Source of the DNA: Marinobacter sp. F4206
GTDB taxonomy: Bacteria > Pseudomonadota > Gammaproteobacteria > Pseudomonadales > Oleiphilaceae
DNA length: 64,000 nucleotides
Direction of reading: 5' to 3'
Assembly (NCBI RefSeq): GCF_019392195.1
Contig: NZ_JAHXKI010000002.1
Span: forward strand, 558,001 to 622,000
A model generated the notes under the pieces. That model did no database searches and had not been told where the DNA came from. It saw nothing but the letters and a program-made list of their open reading frames with translations. Positions 54,432 to 62,522 of this stretch are shown here, one piece after another. The translations under genes and the position numbers were made by a program. Every line of letters begins with the position of its first letter. The first letter of the stretch is position 1.

Positions 54432-56138
54432 ATGCTTGCACCCAGGAATGTCTGCCGCAGTCTGCTTTTGGTTTTTACCATGGCCCTGACGCCCGGCTTC
54501 CCAGCATCCGCCGCTGCCGACGAAGCCATTGTCGAGCGGGTCGAAACGCTCGATGCCTGCGTCCCGGTCGAGGTATTCGGCCATCCTCTGCTGGCACGGC
54601 AGGCATTGTCGAATTTTTATGGGGCCCGGGAATATACCAGGGCCTGGCAATCCGCGAGCCATCGCCAGCAACTGATTGACGCCATTGAGGCCGTCAGCAG
54701 AGATGGCCTGGATCCCGCCGACTACCATGCGGATATCCTTTCCGGACTCTCTGACAAAGCCCTGGATGAACTATCCAGTGAGCTGCTGGCCGACGTGGAC
54801 ATGCTGTTCTCGGATGCGTTCATGCTCCTCGGCTCGCACCTGCTTGAAGGCAAGGTCAATCCCCGGACCATCCACACCGAGTGGACGGCCAATCGCCGGC
54901 AGCGGGAGATGGGCAAAGTCCTCACGGCCGCGCTCACCAGCGGCGACATTGCCGGGGCACTGGATTCACTGCGGCCAGACCACGTCGGATACCACAGGCT
55001 CGCAGGCGCCCGTCAAGCCCTGGCCAGACTCCTTGGTCAACCCTGGCTGCCGATCGCCGGCGGGCCCGCAATCAGGCCCGGTGACCGGGACGACCGACTG
55101 CCGGAAATACGCCGGCGGTTAACGGCCCTGGGCGATCTGCCAGACTACCAACTGGCGTCGGACCTGCGGCACTACAGCGGTGAAATGGAGGTCGTGATTC
55201 CGTCGTTTCAGGCCCGCCACGGTCTGGAGCCGGACGGCATCATTGGTCGCGACACACTCGCCGCACTGAACCTGTTGCCCGTTGAACGGATCCGCCAAAT
55301 TGATGCGGCGCTGGAGCGATGGCGCTGGCTCCCGGAATCCCTTGGAGACCGTTTTGTTCTGGTCAATATTGCCGGCTACGAGCTAAAAATGATCGATAAC
55401 GGCCGGGAACTGCTCCGAAAGAGAGTCATTGTCGGCCAGCCATACCGGCAAACCCCCGTCTTCAGTGATCGCATCCGGTACCTGGTACTGAACCCCACAT
55501 GGACGGTACCCCGGAAACTGATGATCGAGGATTACCTGCCGCAGATCATCCGCAACCCCGCGTACCTGGACCGTTTGAATATGCAGGTCTACCTTGGCTG
55601 GGGCACGGATCGTCGCCGGGTCGACCCGACCACGGTTGACTGGGCGTCATTATCCCGCGATAACTTTCCCTACCAGCTGGTGCAGGTGCCCGGCCCGAAC
55701 AATGCGCTGGGCGAGATCAAGTTCATGTTTCCAAACCCGTATAACGTCTACCTGCACGACACCCCGTCACAGGGTCTGTTCGGCCGGGTAGACCGGTCAT
55801 TCAGTTCCGGCTGCATTCGTGTGGAACAGCCATTCTCGCTGGCCGAACACCTGTTGGCCGGCAACCCGAAGTGGTCCCCGGAGCGTCTCCGGGACGCAGC
55901 CCGCTCGACCGAGACCCGGACCATCGAGTTACCGACCCCCGTCCCCGTCTACATTCAGTACTGGACCGCGTGGGTGGATAACGACGGTGAGCTGCAGCTC
56001 CGCAATGACATCTATAATCGTGATAGTCGACTTATCTCAAGGCTTCGCGAAACGCCGTCGGGTGATTCCCGGCGGCTCACGCCGGTCGCCGTTTTGCAGA
56101 GGAAAACCCCAAGCATCAACAGCCAGGAGCAGCCATGA
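54432..56138 (+). CDS. L,D-transpeptidase (YcbB/LdtD type)
   Basis: A 568-residue exported L,D-transpeptidase that forms 3-3 cross-links in peptidoglycan or attaches proteins to it. A signal peptide (residues 1-31) is followed by a helical region and a peptidoglycan-binding segment (FQARHGLEPDGIIGRDTLAAL in pieces, about 258-280), then a YkuD catalytic domain. The active-site Cys461 is in SSGCIRVEQP, with the His upstream in LHDTPSQGLFG. Its stop overlaps the start of the next gene by four bases. Confidence 0.9.
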   Translation: MLAPRNVCRSLLLVFTMALTPGFPASAAADEAIVERVETLDACVPVEVFGHPLLARQALSNFYGAREYTRAWQSASHRQQLIDAIEAVSRDGLDPADYHADILSGLSDKALDELSSELLADVDMLFSDAFMLLGSHLLEGKVNPRTIHTEWTANRRQREMGKVLTAALTSGDIAGALDSLRPDHVGYHRLAGARQALARLLGQPWLPIAGGPAIRPGDRDDRLPEIRRRLTALGDLPDYQLASDLRHYSGEMEVVIPSFQARHGLEPDGIIGRDTLAALNLLPVERIRQIDAALERWRWLPESLGDRFVLVNIAGYELKMIDNGRELLRKRVIVGQPYRQTPVFSDRIRYLVLNPTWTVPRKLMIEDYLPQIIRNPAYLDRLNMQVYLGWGTDRRRVDPTTVDWASLSRDNFPYQLVQVPGPNNALGEIKFMFPNPYNVYLHDTPSQGLFGRVDRSFSSGCIRVEQPFSLAEHLLAGNPKWSPERLRDAARSTETRTIELPTPVPVYIQYWTAWVDNDGELQLRNDIYNRDSRLISRLRETPSGDSRRLTPVAVLQRKTPSINSQEQP

Positions 56139-56587
56139 AATGCCTCGTCGCCGTTCTGACATCAATCCTTGTGCTCACCGGGTGCCAGTCACTTCCCGAC
56201 AAGCAGGAGGGTGCCGCCCGCAATGCCGTGTTTCTCAGTGCCCAGCATTGCCTGAGCGAATACCTGGAAGACCTCGACAAGAACCACTACGGGCCGTGCC
56301 TGAAAGTCACCACCGTGGAAGGCAAGCCGCCGCAGGTCCGGGACGACGGTTTTATTGAACTGCCCATCGCCACCCCCCTCACCCTCGGGACCAGCTGCGT
56401 TTACCGCCATGCCGACGGCTCTCCAATTCCGAAAACCATGGAAACCGTCGATTTCGAGGTAACTGAACGGACTTTTACCAAAGCCGGTCAGCGCTGGTAT
56501 CTTCATGCCCATAAGCAGGCCCGGGGCGTGATCGGATGCGAACCTACACTGTCACGATCGACCTACCCGACCTACAAGACCGATTGA
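56135..56587 (+). CDS. Hypothetical lipoprotein
   Basis: A 150-residue protein with a lipoprotein signal (MKCLVAVLTSILVLTGC, lipobox LTGC). The mature domain is beta-rich with three further cysteines (Cys in QHCLSE, GPCLKV, TSCVYR) that may form disulfides in the periplasm. It is coupled to the L,D-transpeptidase by a four-base ATGA overlap, suggesting a joint envelope function. I do not recognise the family. Confidence 0.7.
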   Translation: MKCLVAVLTSILVLTGCQSLPDKQEGAARNAVFLSAQHCLSEYLEDLDKNHYGPCLKVTTVEGKPPQVRDDGFIELPIATPLTLGTSCVYRHADGSPIPKTMETVDFEVTERTFTKAGQRWYLHAHKQARGVIGCEPTLSRSTYPTYKTD

Positions 56588-57555
56588 AACCTCCCGGGAC
56601 AGGAAACCAGCGTTTGGTGGAAGCCCACACGTTACAGCGTCCGAAAACGATCACGGGCGATCAAAGCCTGCGACTGTCCGATGGCCGTCGTCTGACCTAC
56701 ACCGATCTGGGCGATCCGGCGGGCTACCCGCTGGTTTTTGGCCACGGCATGCCGGGCTGTCGGCTGGAAGGCCGGTTTCTGCATGAACGGGCCAGGCGTC
56801 ACGGTTTCAGGATACTCACGCCAGACCGGCCAGGCATTGGCGGCTCCGACTATCAGCCCGGGCGGACCCTCCTCGATTACCCGGCCGACATTGGCCAACT
56901 GGCTGACGCCCTGGCCATCGACCGCTTCAGCCATCTCGGCTGGTCCAGTGGTGGCTCACGCACCCTGGCCTGCTGCTTCAGACTCGGAATCCGGGTCGAC
57001 CTTGGCGTGTGCCTGTCCGGCTACACCCATTTTGCCGAGTACCCGGGCGCGCAGAACCTGATCGAGGCGACCCGCTGGCCCGGTCCGAGGCTGGCCCGCA
57101 ACAGCCCCGGCCTGACCCGGCTGGTGGTAAGACTGGTGGCATGGCTGTCACGACGACACCCGGGCCTGTACCTGCGCGAGGCGGAACAACTGGTCAGCGA
57201 AGAAGACCGGCAGCTGCTTCGCTTCTTTCTCAAGGGTGAGTCCTTCCGCCGCGACCAGCTGATGTGCCTGGCGAGTGGAGGCAAGGCGATTGCTACCGAT
57301 CTGATGACCGAGCTTGAGGACTGGGGTTTTCACCTGGCCGAGGTCAACACACCCATCCTGATTTACCAGGGCGAACAGGACCCCTTTATACCGGTGGACT
57401 ACGCACACCACCTCGCTGACAATCTGCCCCACGCAGAGCTGACCCTGCTGCCGGGTGCCGGCCACCTGTACCCATTGGCCGAGCAGTTTCAGGAGCAATT
57501 ATTCCTGCGAATTCGCGAACAGCTGAACCAATCCCGAACACGAACGGAGACCTAA
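56536..57555 (+). CDS. Alpha/beta hydrolase
   Basis: A 339-residue alpha/beta hydrolase: oxyanion region FGHGMPGCRLEGRF, a nucleophile elbow GWSSGGSRTLA (Ser), then Asp in YQGEQDPFIP and His in LPGAGHLYPL. The ORF from 56536 overlaps the lipoprotein by 52 bp. A GTG (56617) or TTG (56614) with AGGA upstream would begin just before the conserved domain and remove the overlap, so the true start is uncertain. Substrate unknown. Confidence 0.82.
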   Translation: MRTYTVTIDLPDLQDRLKPPGTGNQRLVEAHTLQRPKTITGDQSLRLSDGRRLTYTDLGDPAGYPLVFGHGMPGCRLEGRFLHERARRHGFRILTPDRPGIGGSDYQPGRTLLDYPADIGQLADALAIDRFSHLGWSSGGSRTLACCFRLGIRVDLGVCLSGYTHFAEYPGAQNLIEATRWPGPRLARNSPGLTRLVVRLVAWLSRRHPGLYLREAEQLVSEEDRQLLRFFLKGESFRRDQLMCLASGGKAIATDLMTELEDWGFHLAEVNTPILIYQGEQDPFIPVDYAHHLADNLPHAELTLLPGAGHLYPLAEQFQEQLFLRIREQLNQSRTRTET

Positions 57556-57559
57556 CCCT

Positions 57560-57832
57560 ATGCCCAACCGAGTCGATATTCACTATTGCACAGGCTGCCG
57601 CTGGCTGCTGCGCTCGGCCTGGATGGCTCAGGAACTGCTCACCACCTTTGAAGGCGAGTTGCAGGAGCTGACCCTGCACCCGGGCACCGGTGGCATTTTC
57701 GAGGTTTGGGTCAATGGCCGTCGCATCTGGTCCCGCAAGGAACAGCAGGGATTTCCGGAAATCACCAAGCTCAAGCAGCTGGTCCGCGATGAGATCGATC
57801 CGGACCGCTCACTGGGCCACTCAGATCGCTAA
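57560..57832 (+). CDS. SelT/SelW/SelH (Rdx)-family protein, Cys form
   Basis: A 90-residue thioredoxin-like protein of the Rdx family, beginning VDIHYCTGCRWLLRSAWMAQ with the CxxC redox motif (Cys10-x2-Cys13), and the conserved TLHPGTGGIFEVWVNG. Eukaryotic relatives carry selenocysteine at the second position. Here both are cysteine, and I see no selenocysteine element. Redox role is inferred. It follows the hydrolase by four bases and is likely co-transcribed. Confidence 0.88.
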   Translation: MPNRVDIHYCTGCRWLLRSAWMAQELLTTFEGELQELTLHPGTGGIFEVWVNGRRIWSRKEQQGFPEITKLKQLVRDEIDPDRSLGHSDR

Positions 57833-57958
57833 CGGATCGCGCGTGATACCGCGGTTCAAATTATCTGACCGGATTCATCGGAAGAATCCGCTTTAAACCT
57901 GAACCGGCGCCAGCGACCATGCGTACTTGAACATTCAATCAAGAATGGGAGGAACGAC

Positions 57959-59059
57959 ATGAGCGACGTCATGCAGAACAGCCGCTTCAGCAACCTGACA
58001 CTGGCCAATCGATTTGCGCTTGCGCCCATGACCCGGACCAGCGCGGAGCCCGACGGCACCCCCAACGAACTGATGGCGGATCATTACGAGGCCTATGCCA
58101 AGGGTGGCTTTGGCCTACTGATCACCGAAGGCACCTACACCGACGATGGCGCCAGCCAGGGTTACGCGAACCAGCCCGGAATCATTAGCGACACCCAGGT
58201 TGAGGGCTGGAAAACCATTGTCAATCGCGTCCATGCTGCGGGCAGCAAGATTATTGTTCAGCTCATGCATGCTGGCGCCCAGTTCCAGGCCAGCCACCAT
58301 ACCGATCAGCCCCTAGCTCCCAGCGCCGTCAAACCCAAGGGTGCGCCACTGGGCTTTTACGGCGATCAGACCGAGTGGCAAACCCCCGCTGTCATGACCG
58401 AGGCCGACATCAAGACCGCGATCCGTGGCTTTGTACAATCGGCAATTAACGCCAAGGCAGCCGGTTTCGACGGCATTGAACTACACGGCGCCAATGGCTA
58501 CCTGCTGAACCAGTTCCTGAGCACGCACTTCAACCGTCGTGAAGACAACTACGGAGGTTCACTCGATAACCGCCTGCGTGTGGTGGTCGAAACAATTGAA
58601 GCCGTGCGGGAGGCTGTGGGTAACAATTTCGCGCTCGGTATTCGCCTGTCCCAGGGCACCGTGACAGATCCGGACTACCAACTCCCCGAGGGTGAGAACG
58701 GTTTCCGCAGGATCGTTGAGGCCGTGCGGGACGCCGGCGCGGATTTCATCCACACTACAGACGGGGACGTCCGTCGGGCACCCTTCACCGACGGCGAGAA
58801 AAGCCTGGCCGAGGTTGTTCGCAACGCGGGCGGCGTGGACTTGATCATCAATGGCGGCATTGACGAAACCAACCACCCTGACCTGGCGGCAGAGTATCCG
58901 GAGGCGCTGCTGGCCGTTGGCAAGAAGGCCCTGGCCAACCCCGACTTCGTCCAGCGGCTGAAGGATGGCAAGGAGATCGACGAGCTTGATTTTGCCATGC
59001 TGCAGCCCAAGGCCACGATCCGGAACGAGATCGAATGGCGCCGCAACCAGGCCGCGTGA
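57959..59059 (+). CDS. Old Yellow Enzyme family alkene reductase
   Basis: A 366-residue FMN-dependent NAD(P)H oxidoreductase with the OYE barrel: NRFALAPMTRTSAEPDGTPN, VQLMHAGAQF, GFDGIELHGANGYLLNQFLS (in pieces) with the paired His-Asn for substrate binding, and the Tyr in NYGGSLDNR. It reduces activated C=C bonds of electrophilic enals, enones or nitro compounds. The true physiological substrate is unknown. The ribosome site GGGAGGAACG is good. Confidence 0.9.
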   Translation: MSDVMQNSRFSNLTLANRFALAPMTRTSAEPDGTPNELMADHYEAYAKGGFGLLITEGTYTDDGASQGYANQPGIISDTQVEGWKTIVNRVHAAGSKIIVQLMHAGAQFQASHHTDQPLAPSAVKPKGAPLGFYGDQTEWQTPAVMTEADIKTAIRGFVQSAINAKAAGFDGIELHGANGYLLNQFLSTHFNRREDNYGGSLDNRLRVVVETIEAVREAVGNNFALGIRLSQGTVTDPDYQLPEGENGFRRIVEAVRDAGADFIHTTDGDVRRAPFTDGEKSLAEVVRNAGGVDLIINGGIDETNHPDLAAEYPEALLAVGKKALANPDFVQRLKDGKEIDELDFAMLQPKATIRNEIEWRRNQAA

Positions 59060-59085
59060 ATCGATCTCCAGACTCGGGAGCATGA

Positions 59086-59871
59086 ATGGACACGGATATC
59101 AGCATAGTCTGGCTTGGCACGCTGGCGAGCCTCCTCGCCGGCCTGGCCAGCGGCCTTGGGGCGCTGGCCGTGTTCTTTCTCAGGACCGTGACCGATCGAC
59201 TGCAGGACAGCATGCTCGCCGGCGCCGCGGGCGTGATGCTGGCTGCATCGTTCTTCTCCTTGCTGCTACCGGGGCTGGAGTACGGTGAAAGCCTGATCGG
59301 AACGACCTGGGCCGCAGCCCTGTTCGTTATCTTTGGCGTCCTTTCCGGAGCCGGGGCGCTGTTCTATATCCATCAGAAACTGCCTCACGAACACTTCAAC
59401 CTCGGGCTGGAAGGCTCGAACCCCGCGCATATCCGGCGGATCTGGCTCTTCATCATTGCCATTACCCTGCACAACTTCCCCGAAGGCATGGCTGTCGGTG
59501 TCGGTTTCGCCGGCGGCGACGTGCGCAACGGCTACGTGCTGGCAACCGGCATTGGCATCCAGAACATACCGGAAGGGCTGGCCGTTGCCTTTTCATTGCT
59601 GGCGATCAATTACTCCCGGGTAAAGGCTTTCGGGATTGCCCTACTCACCGGGCTGGCCGAGCCGGTAGGCGGACTCTTTGGCGCGACACTCGTGTGGCTG
59701 GCCGAACCAATCATGCCCTGGACCCTCGGCTTCGCCGCGGGCGCTATGCTGTTTATCATCAGCAACGAGATCATTCCCGAAACCCATCGCAATTCCTACA
59801 AAACCCTCGCCACCTTTTCGCTACTGGCCGGGTTTGTGGTCATGATGTTCCTGGACGCGACGCTGGGGTGA
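59086..59871 (+). CDS. ZIP-family divalent metal transporter
   Basis: A 261-residue transporter with about eight helices. The paired metal-binding motifs of the ZIP family are present: ITLHNFPEGMAVGVGF and GIGIQNIPEGLAVAFSLLA. It likely imports zinc or other divalent cations. It is closest to the GufA/ZupT bacterial type. The last 51 bp overlap the 3' end of the LysR gene on the opposite strand. The OYE gene ends 26 bp upstream. Confidence 0.9.
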   Translation: MDTDISIVWLGTLASLLAGLASGLGALAVFFLRTVTDRLQDSMLAGAAGVMLAASFFSLLLPGLEYGESLIGTTWAAALFVIFGVLSGAGALFYIHQKLPHEHFNLGLEGSNPAHIRRIWLFIIAITLHNFPEGMAVGVGFAGGDVRNGYVLATGIGIQNIPEGLAVAFSLLAINYSRVKAFGIALLTGLAEPVGGLFGATLVWLAEPIMPWTLGFAAGAMLFIISNEIIPETHRNSYKTLATFSLLAGFVVMMFLDATLG

Positions 59872-60783
59872 ACCTGCCGGGGCCGGGGCATCAAACAACC
59901 AGACCCCGGCCAGTGCCTCCAATGCTTCGGCAATCACCGGCTCGGCTTCCCGGTCCTGGCGCCAGATGAAACTCAGGGCGCAGGGTAGTCGAACCCCGTC
60001 GACGACCACCAACCCCCGTTCCTGACGCTCGGCCATGGCCAGTGCGTCCCGGGCCAGGCTCAGCCCGACGCCCGCCCGCACCAGATCCAGCATGCACGCT
60101 TCCTGATCGACCTGGGCAACGCCATGAGGCACCAGACCCAAGGGTTCGGTCGCCTCGGCCAGCAGCCGGTTATGCACCGAATCCGGCGGCGTCACGATCC
60201 AGGGCAATTGTGCCAGGCTGGCCCAGCGCGTATCGGCAACCCGGGCCGCCCAGCCCGGCGGTGCCACCACATGGTAGTCGAACAGGGCCAGCTCCCGGTG
60301 GGCCAGCTCAGGTAATGCAGGACCCGACCCCGGGGGGGCCAGAAAGTAGCCCACATCGAGTTTGCCGGACCGGACCTGCTCCAGCACGCTGCCACTCATC
60401 CCCTGGTGCAGCTCGGTTTCCAACTGGGGGGCCCTGGCCACCAGTCGATTCAGGAAGGCCCCCAGGCGGATGAATTCCGGGTCGACAATGGTGCCGATCC
60501 GGAGTCGGCCCCGCACAGTGCTGTGAAGAGCCCGGGCACTCTGTTCAAAGGCGGCCAGCCCGGCCAGTGCCTTCTCCGCCATCGGCAGCAGGCTATGACC
60601 GTCCCCGGTGAGCACCAGCCCCTGGGGTTTTCGCCTGAATAACTTCAATCCCAGATCGTCCTGCAACTGCTTGAGCTTCAGGCTTACCGCCGGCTGAGTC
60701 AGATGAAGCCGTTCCGCCGCCCGGGAGACACTGCCCTCCCGGGCCACCGCAACGAACGCACGTAATCCTTGAAGATGCTGCAT
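59821..60783 (-). CDS. LysR-family transcriptional regulator
   Basis: A 320-residue LysR regulator: LQGLRAFVAVAREGSVSRAA and LTQPAVSLKLKQLQDDLG (winged helix), then an effector-binding domain. It diverges from mmsA, with a likely operator (60807-60823) between them. By analogy with LysR biology it may regulate mmsA and the following oxidoreductase in response to a metabolite of valine or a related compound. The final ~25 residues (APAGSPQRRVQEHHDHKPGQ) are unusual and overlap the ZIP gene. Confidence 0.88.
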   Translation of the reverse strand: MQHLQGLRAFVAVAREGSVSRAAERLHLTQPAVSLKLKQLQDDLGLKLFRRKPQGLVLTGDGHSLLPMAEKALAGLAAFEQSARALHSTVRGRLRIGTIVDPEFIRLGAFLNRLVARAPQLETELHQGMSGSVLEQVRSGKLDVGYFLAPPGSGPALPELAHRELALFDYHVVAPPGWAARVADTRWASLAQLPWIVTPPDSVHNRLLAEATEPLGLVPHGVAQVDQEACMLDLVRAGVGLSLARDALAMAERQERGLVVVDGVRLPCALSFIWRQDREAEPVIAEALEALAGVWLFDAPAPAGSPQRRVQEHHDHKPGQ

Positions 60784-60806
60784 CGGACATACCTCGGTGA
60801 GACCAA

Positions 60807-60823
60807 TATAAGCATCACTTATA
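60807..60823. promoter_or_regulatory. Putative LysR operator
   Basis: TATAAG-N5-CTTATA is a perfect interrupted palindrome with the spacing typical of LysR-type binding sites. It lies about 25-40 bp before the LysR start and about 150 bp before mmsA, so it could serve autoregulation and divergent control. Confidence 0.5.
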
Positions 60824-60969
60824 CCATGGTTTTGAATTACTCAATTGCTTCGACGCCTGACTGGCACTAATTTATTTGTTTAATTCTTCATCAACCAGGC
60901 ACAACGCCAGAAATAACGGTTACTGAAGAAACACACGAATAAACAGACCAGCGCAGAAACGAGGCCACA

Positions 60970-62481
60970 ATGAGCACTCCGACGATCCAGCATTATATCG
61001 ATGGGCAAATGTCAGACGGTACGTCCGGACACAGCCAGGACGTTTTCAACCCGGCCACCGGCAAGGTGACGGGCCGGGTTGCTCTCGCCAATCGGGATGA
61101 TGTCGAGCAGGCGGTCGCCGCTGCCAACGCCGCTTTCCCGAGCTGGGCCGACACGCCGCCCATTCGCCGGGCCCGCGTCATGTTCAAGTTCCTGGAGCTC
61201 CTGAATCGGCACAAGGATGAATTGGCCGAGGCCATTACCCGCGAGCATGGCAAGGTCTTCACCGACGCCCAGGGCGAGGTGGCCCGGGGCATCGACATTG
61301 TCGAGTTTGCCTGCGGCATCCCTCAGCTCCTGAAAGGCGACTACACAGAGCAGGTCAGCACCGGCATCGATAACTGGACCACCCGCCAGCCCCTGGGGGT
61401 TGTCGCCGGCATTACCCCGTTCAACTTCCCCGCCATGGTCCCTATGTGGATGTTTCCGGTGGCCATTGCGGCCGGCAATACCTTCATCCTCAAGCCCAGC
61501 CCGATCGACCCCAGTGCCTCGCTGATGGTTGCGGATCTGCTCAAGCAGGCTGGCCTGCCCGATGGCGTATTCAACGTGGTGCAGGGCGACAAGACCGCCG
61601 TGGAGGCCCTCATCGAGCATCCGGACGTCATGGCGCTGAGCTTTGTCGGTTCCACCCCTATTGCCAACCTGATCTACGAGAACGGCGCCCGCCACGGCAA
61701 GCGCATCCAGGCACTCGGCGGCGCCAAGAACCACATGGTGGTCATGCCCGACGCCGACCTGGACAAAGCTGTGGATGCCCTGATCGGGGCTGCCTACGGC
61801 AGCGCCGGCGAGCGTTGCATGGCGATCAGCGTGGCAGTACTGGTTGGCGACGTCGCCGACAAGATCATGCCGCGACTGGCCGAGCGGGCCCGCGACCTGA
61901 AGGTCAAGAACGGTATGGAACTGGACGCCGAGATGGGGCCGATCGTCAGCGCCGCCGCCCACCAACGCATTACCGGCTACATTGAGAAGGGCGTGGCGGA
62001 AGGCGCCGAACTGGTTGTCGATGGCCGTGACTTTAACAGCGCCAACACCGGGGAAGGCTGCGACGAGGGATTCTGGATGGGCGGAAGCCTGTTCGACCAT
62101 GTCAGCCCCGGCATGACCATCTACAAAGAGGAAATCTTCGGACCCGTGCTGGCCTGTGTCCGGGTTCCGGACGTGGCTACCGCGATCCGGCTGATAAACG
62201 ATCACGAGTTCGGCAACGGCGTCAGCTGCTTCACCGAGAGCGGCAGCGTGGCCCGGGAATTCGGCCGCCGCATTCAGATCGGCATGGTCGGCATCAACGT
62301 GCCCATTCCGGTCCCGATGGCATGGCACGGCTTTGGTGGCTGGAAGCGCTCCATGTTTGGCGACACCCACGCCTATGGTGAAGAGGGGGTAAGGTTCTAC
62401 ACTCGCCAGAAATCCATCATGCAGCGCTGGTCCGACTCCATCGATGCCGGCGCCGAATTTGTGATGCCCACGGCCAAGTAG
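60970..62481 (+). CDS. mmsA: CoA-acylating methylmalonate-semialdehyde dehydrogenase
   Basis: A 503-residue aldehyde dehydrogenase that converts methylmalonate semialdehyde (or malonate semialdehyde) plus CoA and NAD to propionyl- or acetyl-CoA, in valine and inositol-type breakdown. The catalytic cysteine is Cys283 ([14 protein letters not shown]). Family-specific segments are [20 protein letters not shown] (in pieces) and [18 protein letters not shown]. The MmsA subclass is shown by GAKNHMVV and the missing Glu in the usual ALDH position. It precedes a GMC oxidoreductase by 41 bp, so a shared transcript is likely. Confidence 0.92.
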   Translation: MSTPTIQHYIDGQMSDGTSGHSQDVFNPATGKVTGRVALANRDDVEQAVAAANAAFPSWADTPPIRRARVMFKFLELLNRHKDELAEAITREHGKVFTDAQGEVARGIDIVEFACGIPQLLKGDYTEQVSTGIDNWTTRQPLGVVAGITPFNFPAMVPMWMFPVAIAAGNTFILKPSPIDPSASLMVADLLKQAGLPDGVFNVVQGDKTAVEALIEHPDVMALSFVGSTPIANLIYENGARHGKRIQALGGAKNHMVVMPDADLDKAVDALIGAAYGSAGERCMAISVAVLVGDVADKIMPRLAERARDLKVKNGMELDAEMGPIVSAAAHQRITGYIEKGVAEGAELVVDGRDFNSANTGEGCDEGFWMGGSLFDHVSPGMTIYKEEIFGPVLACVRVPDVATAIRLINDHEFGNGVSCFTESGSVAREFGRRIQIGMVGINVPIPVPMAWHGFGGWKRSMFGDTHAYGEEGVRFYTRQKSIMQRWSDSIDAGAEFVMPTAK

Positions 62482-62522
62482 CACCGTGGAATTTACCGTC
62501 CATAAAAGAACCGGAGAAAGCC

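Noticed and set aside
57560..57832. Selenoprotein of the SelW family
   Set aside because: The redox motif is encoded by two ordinary cysteine codons with no in-frame TGA.
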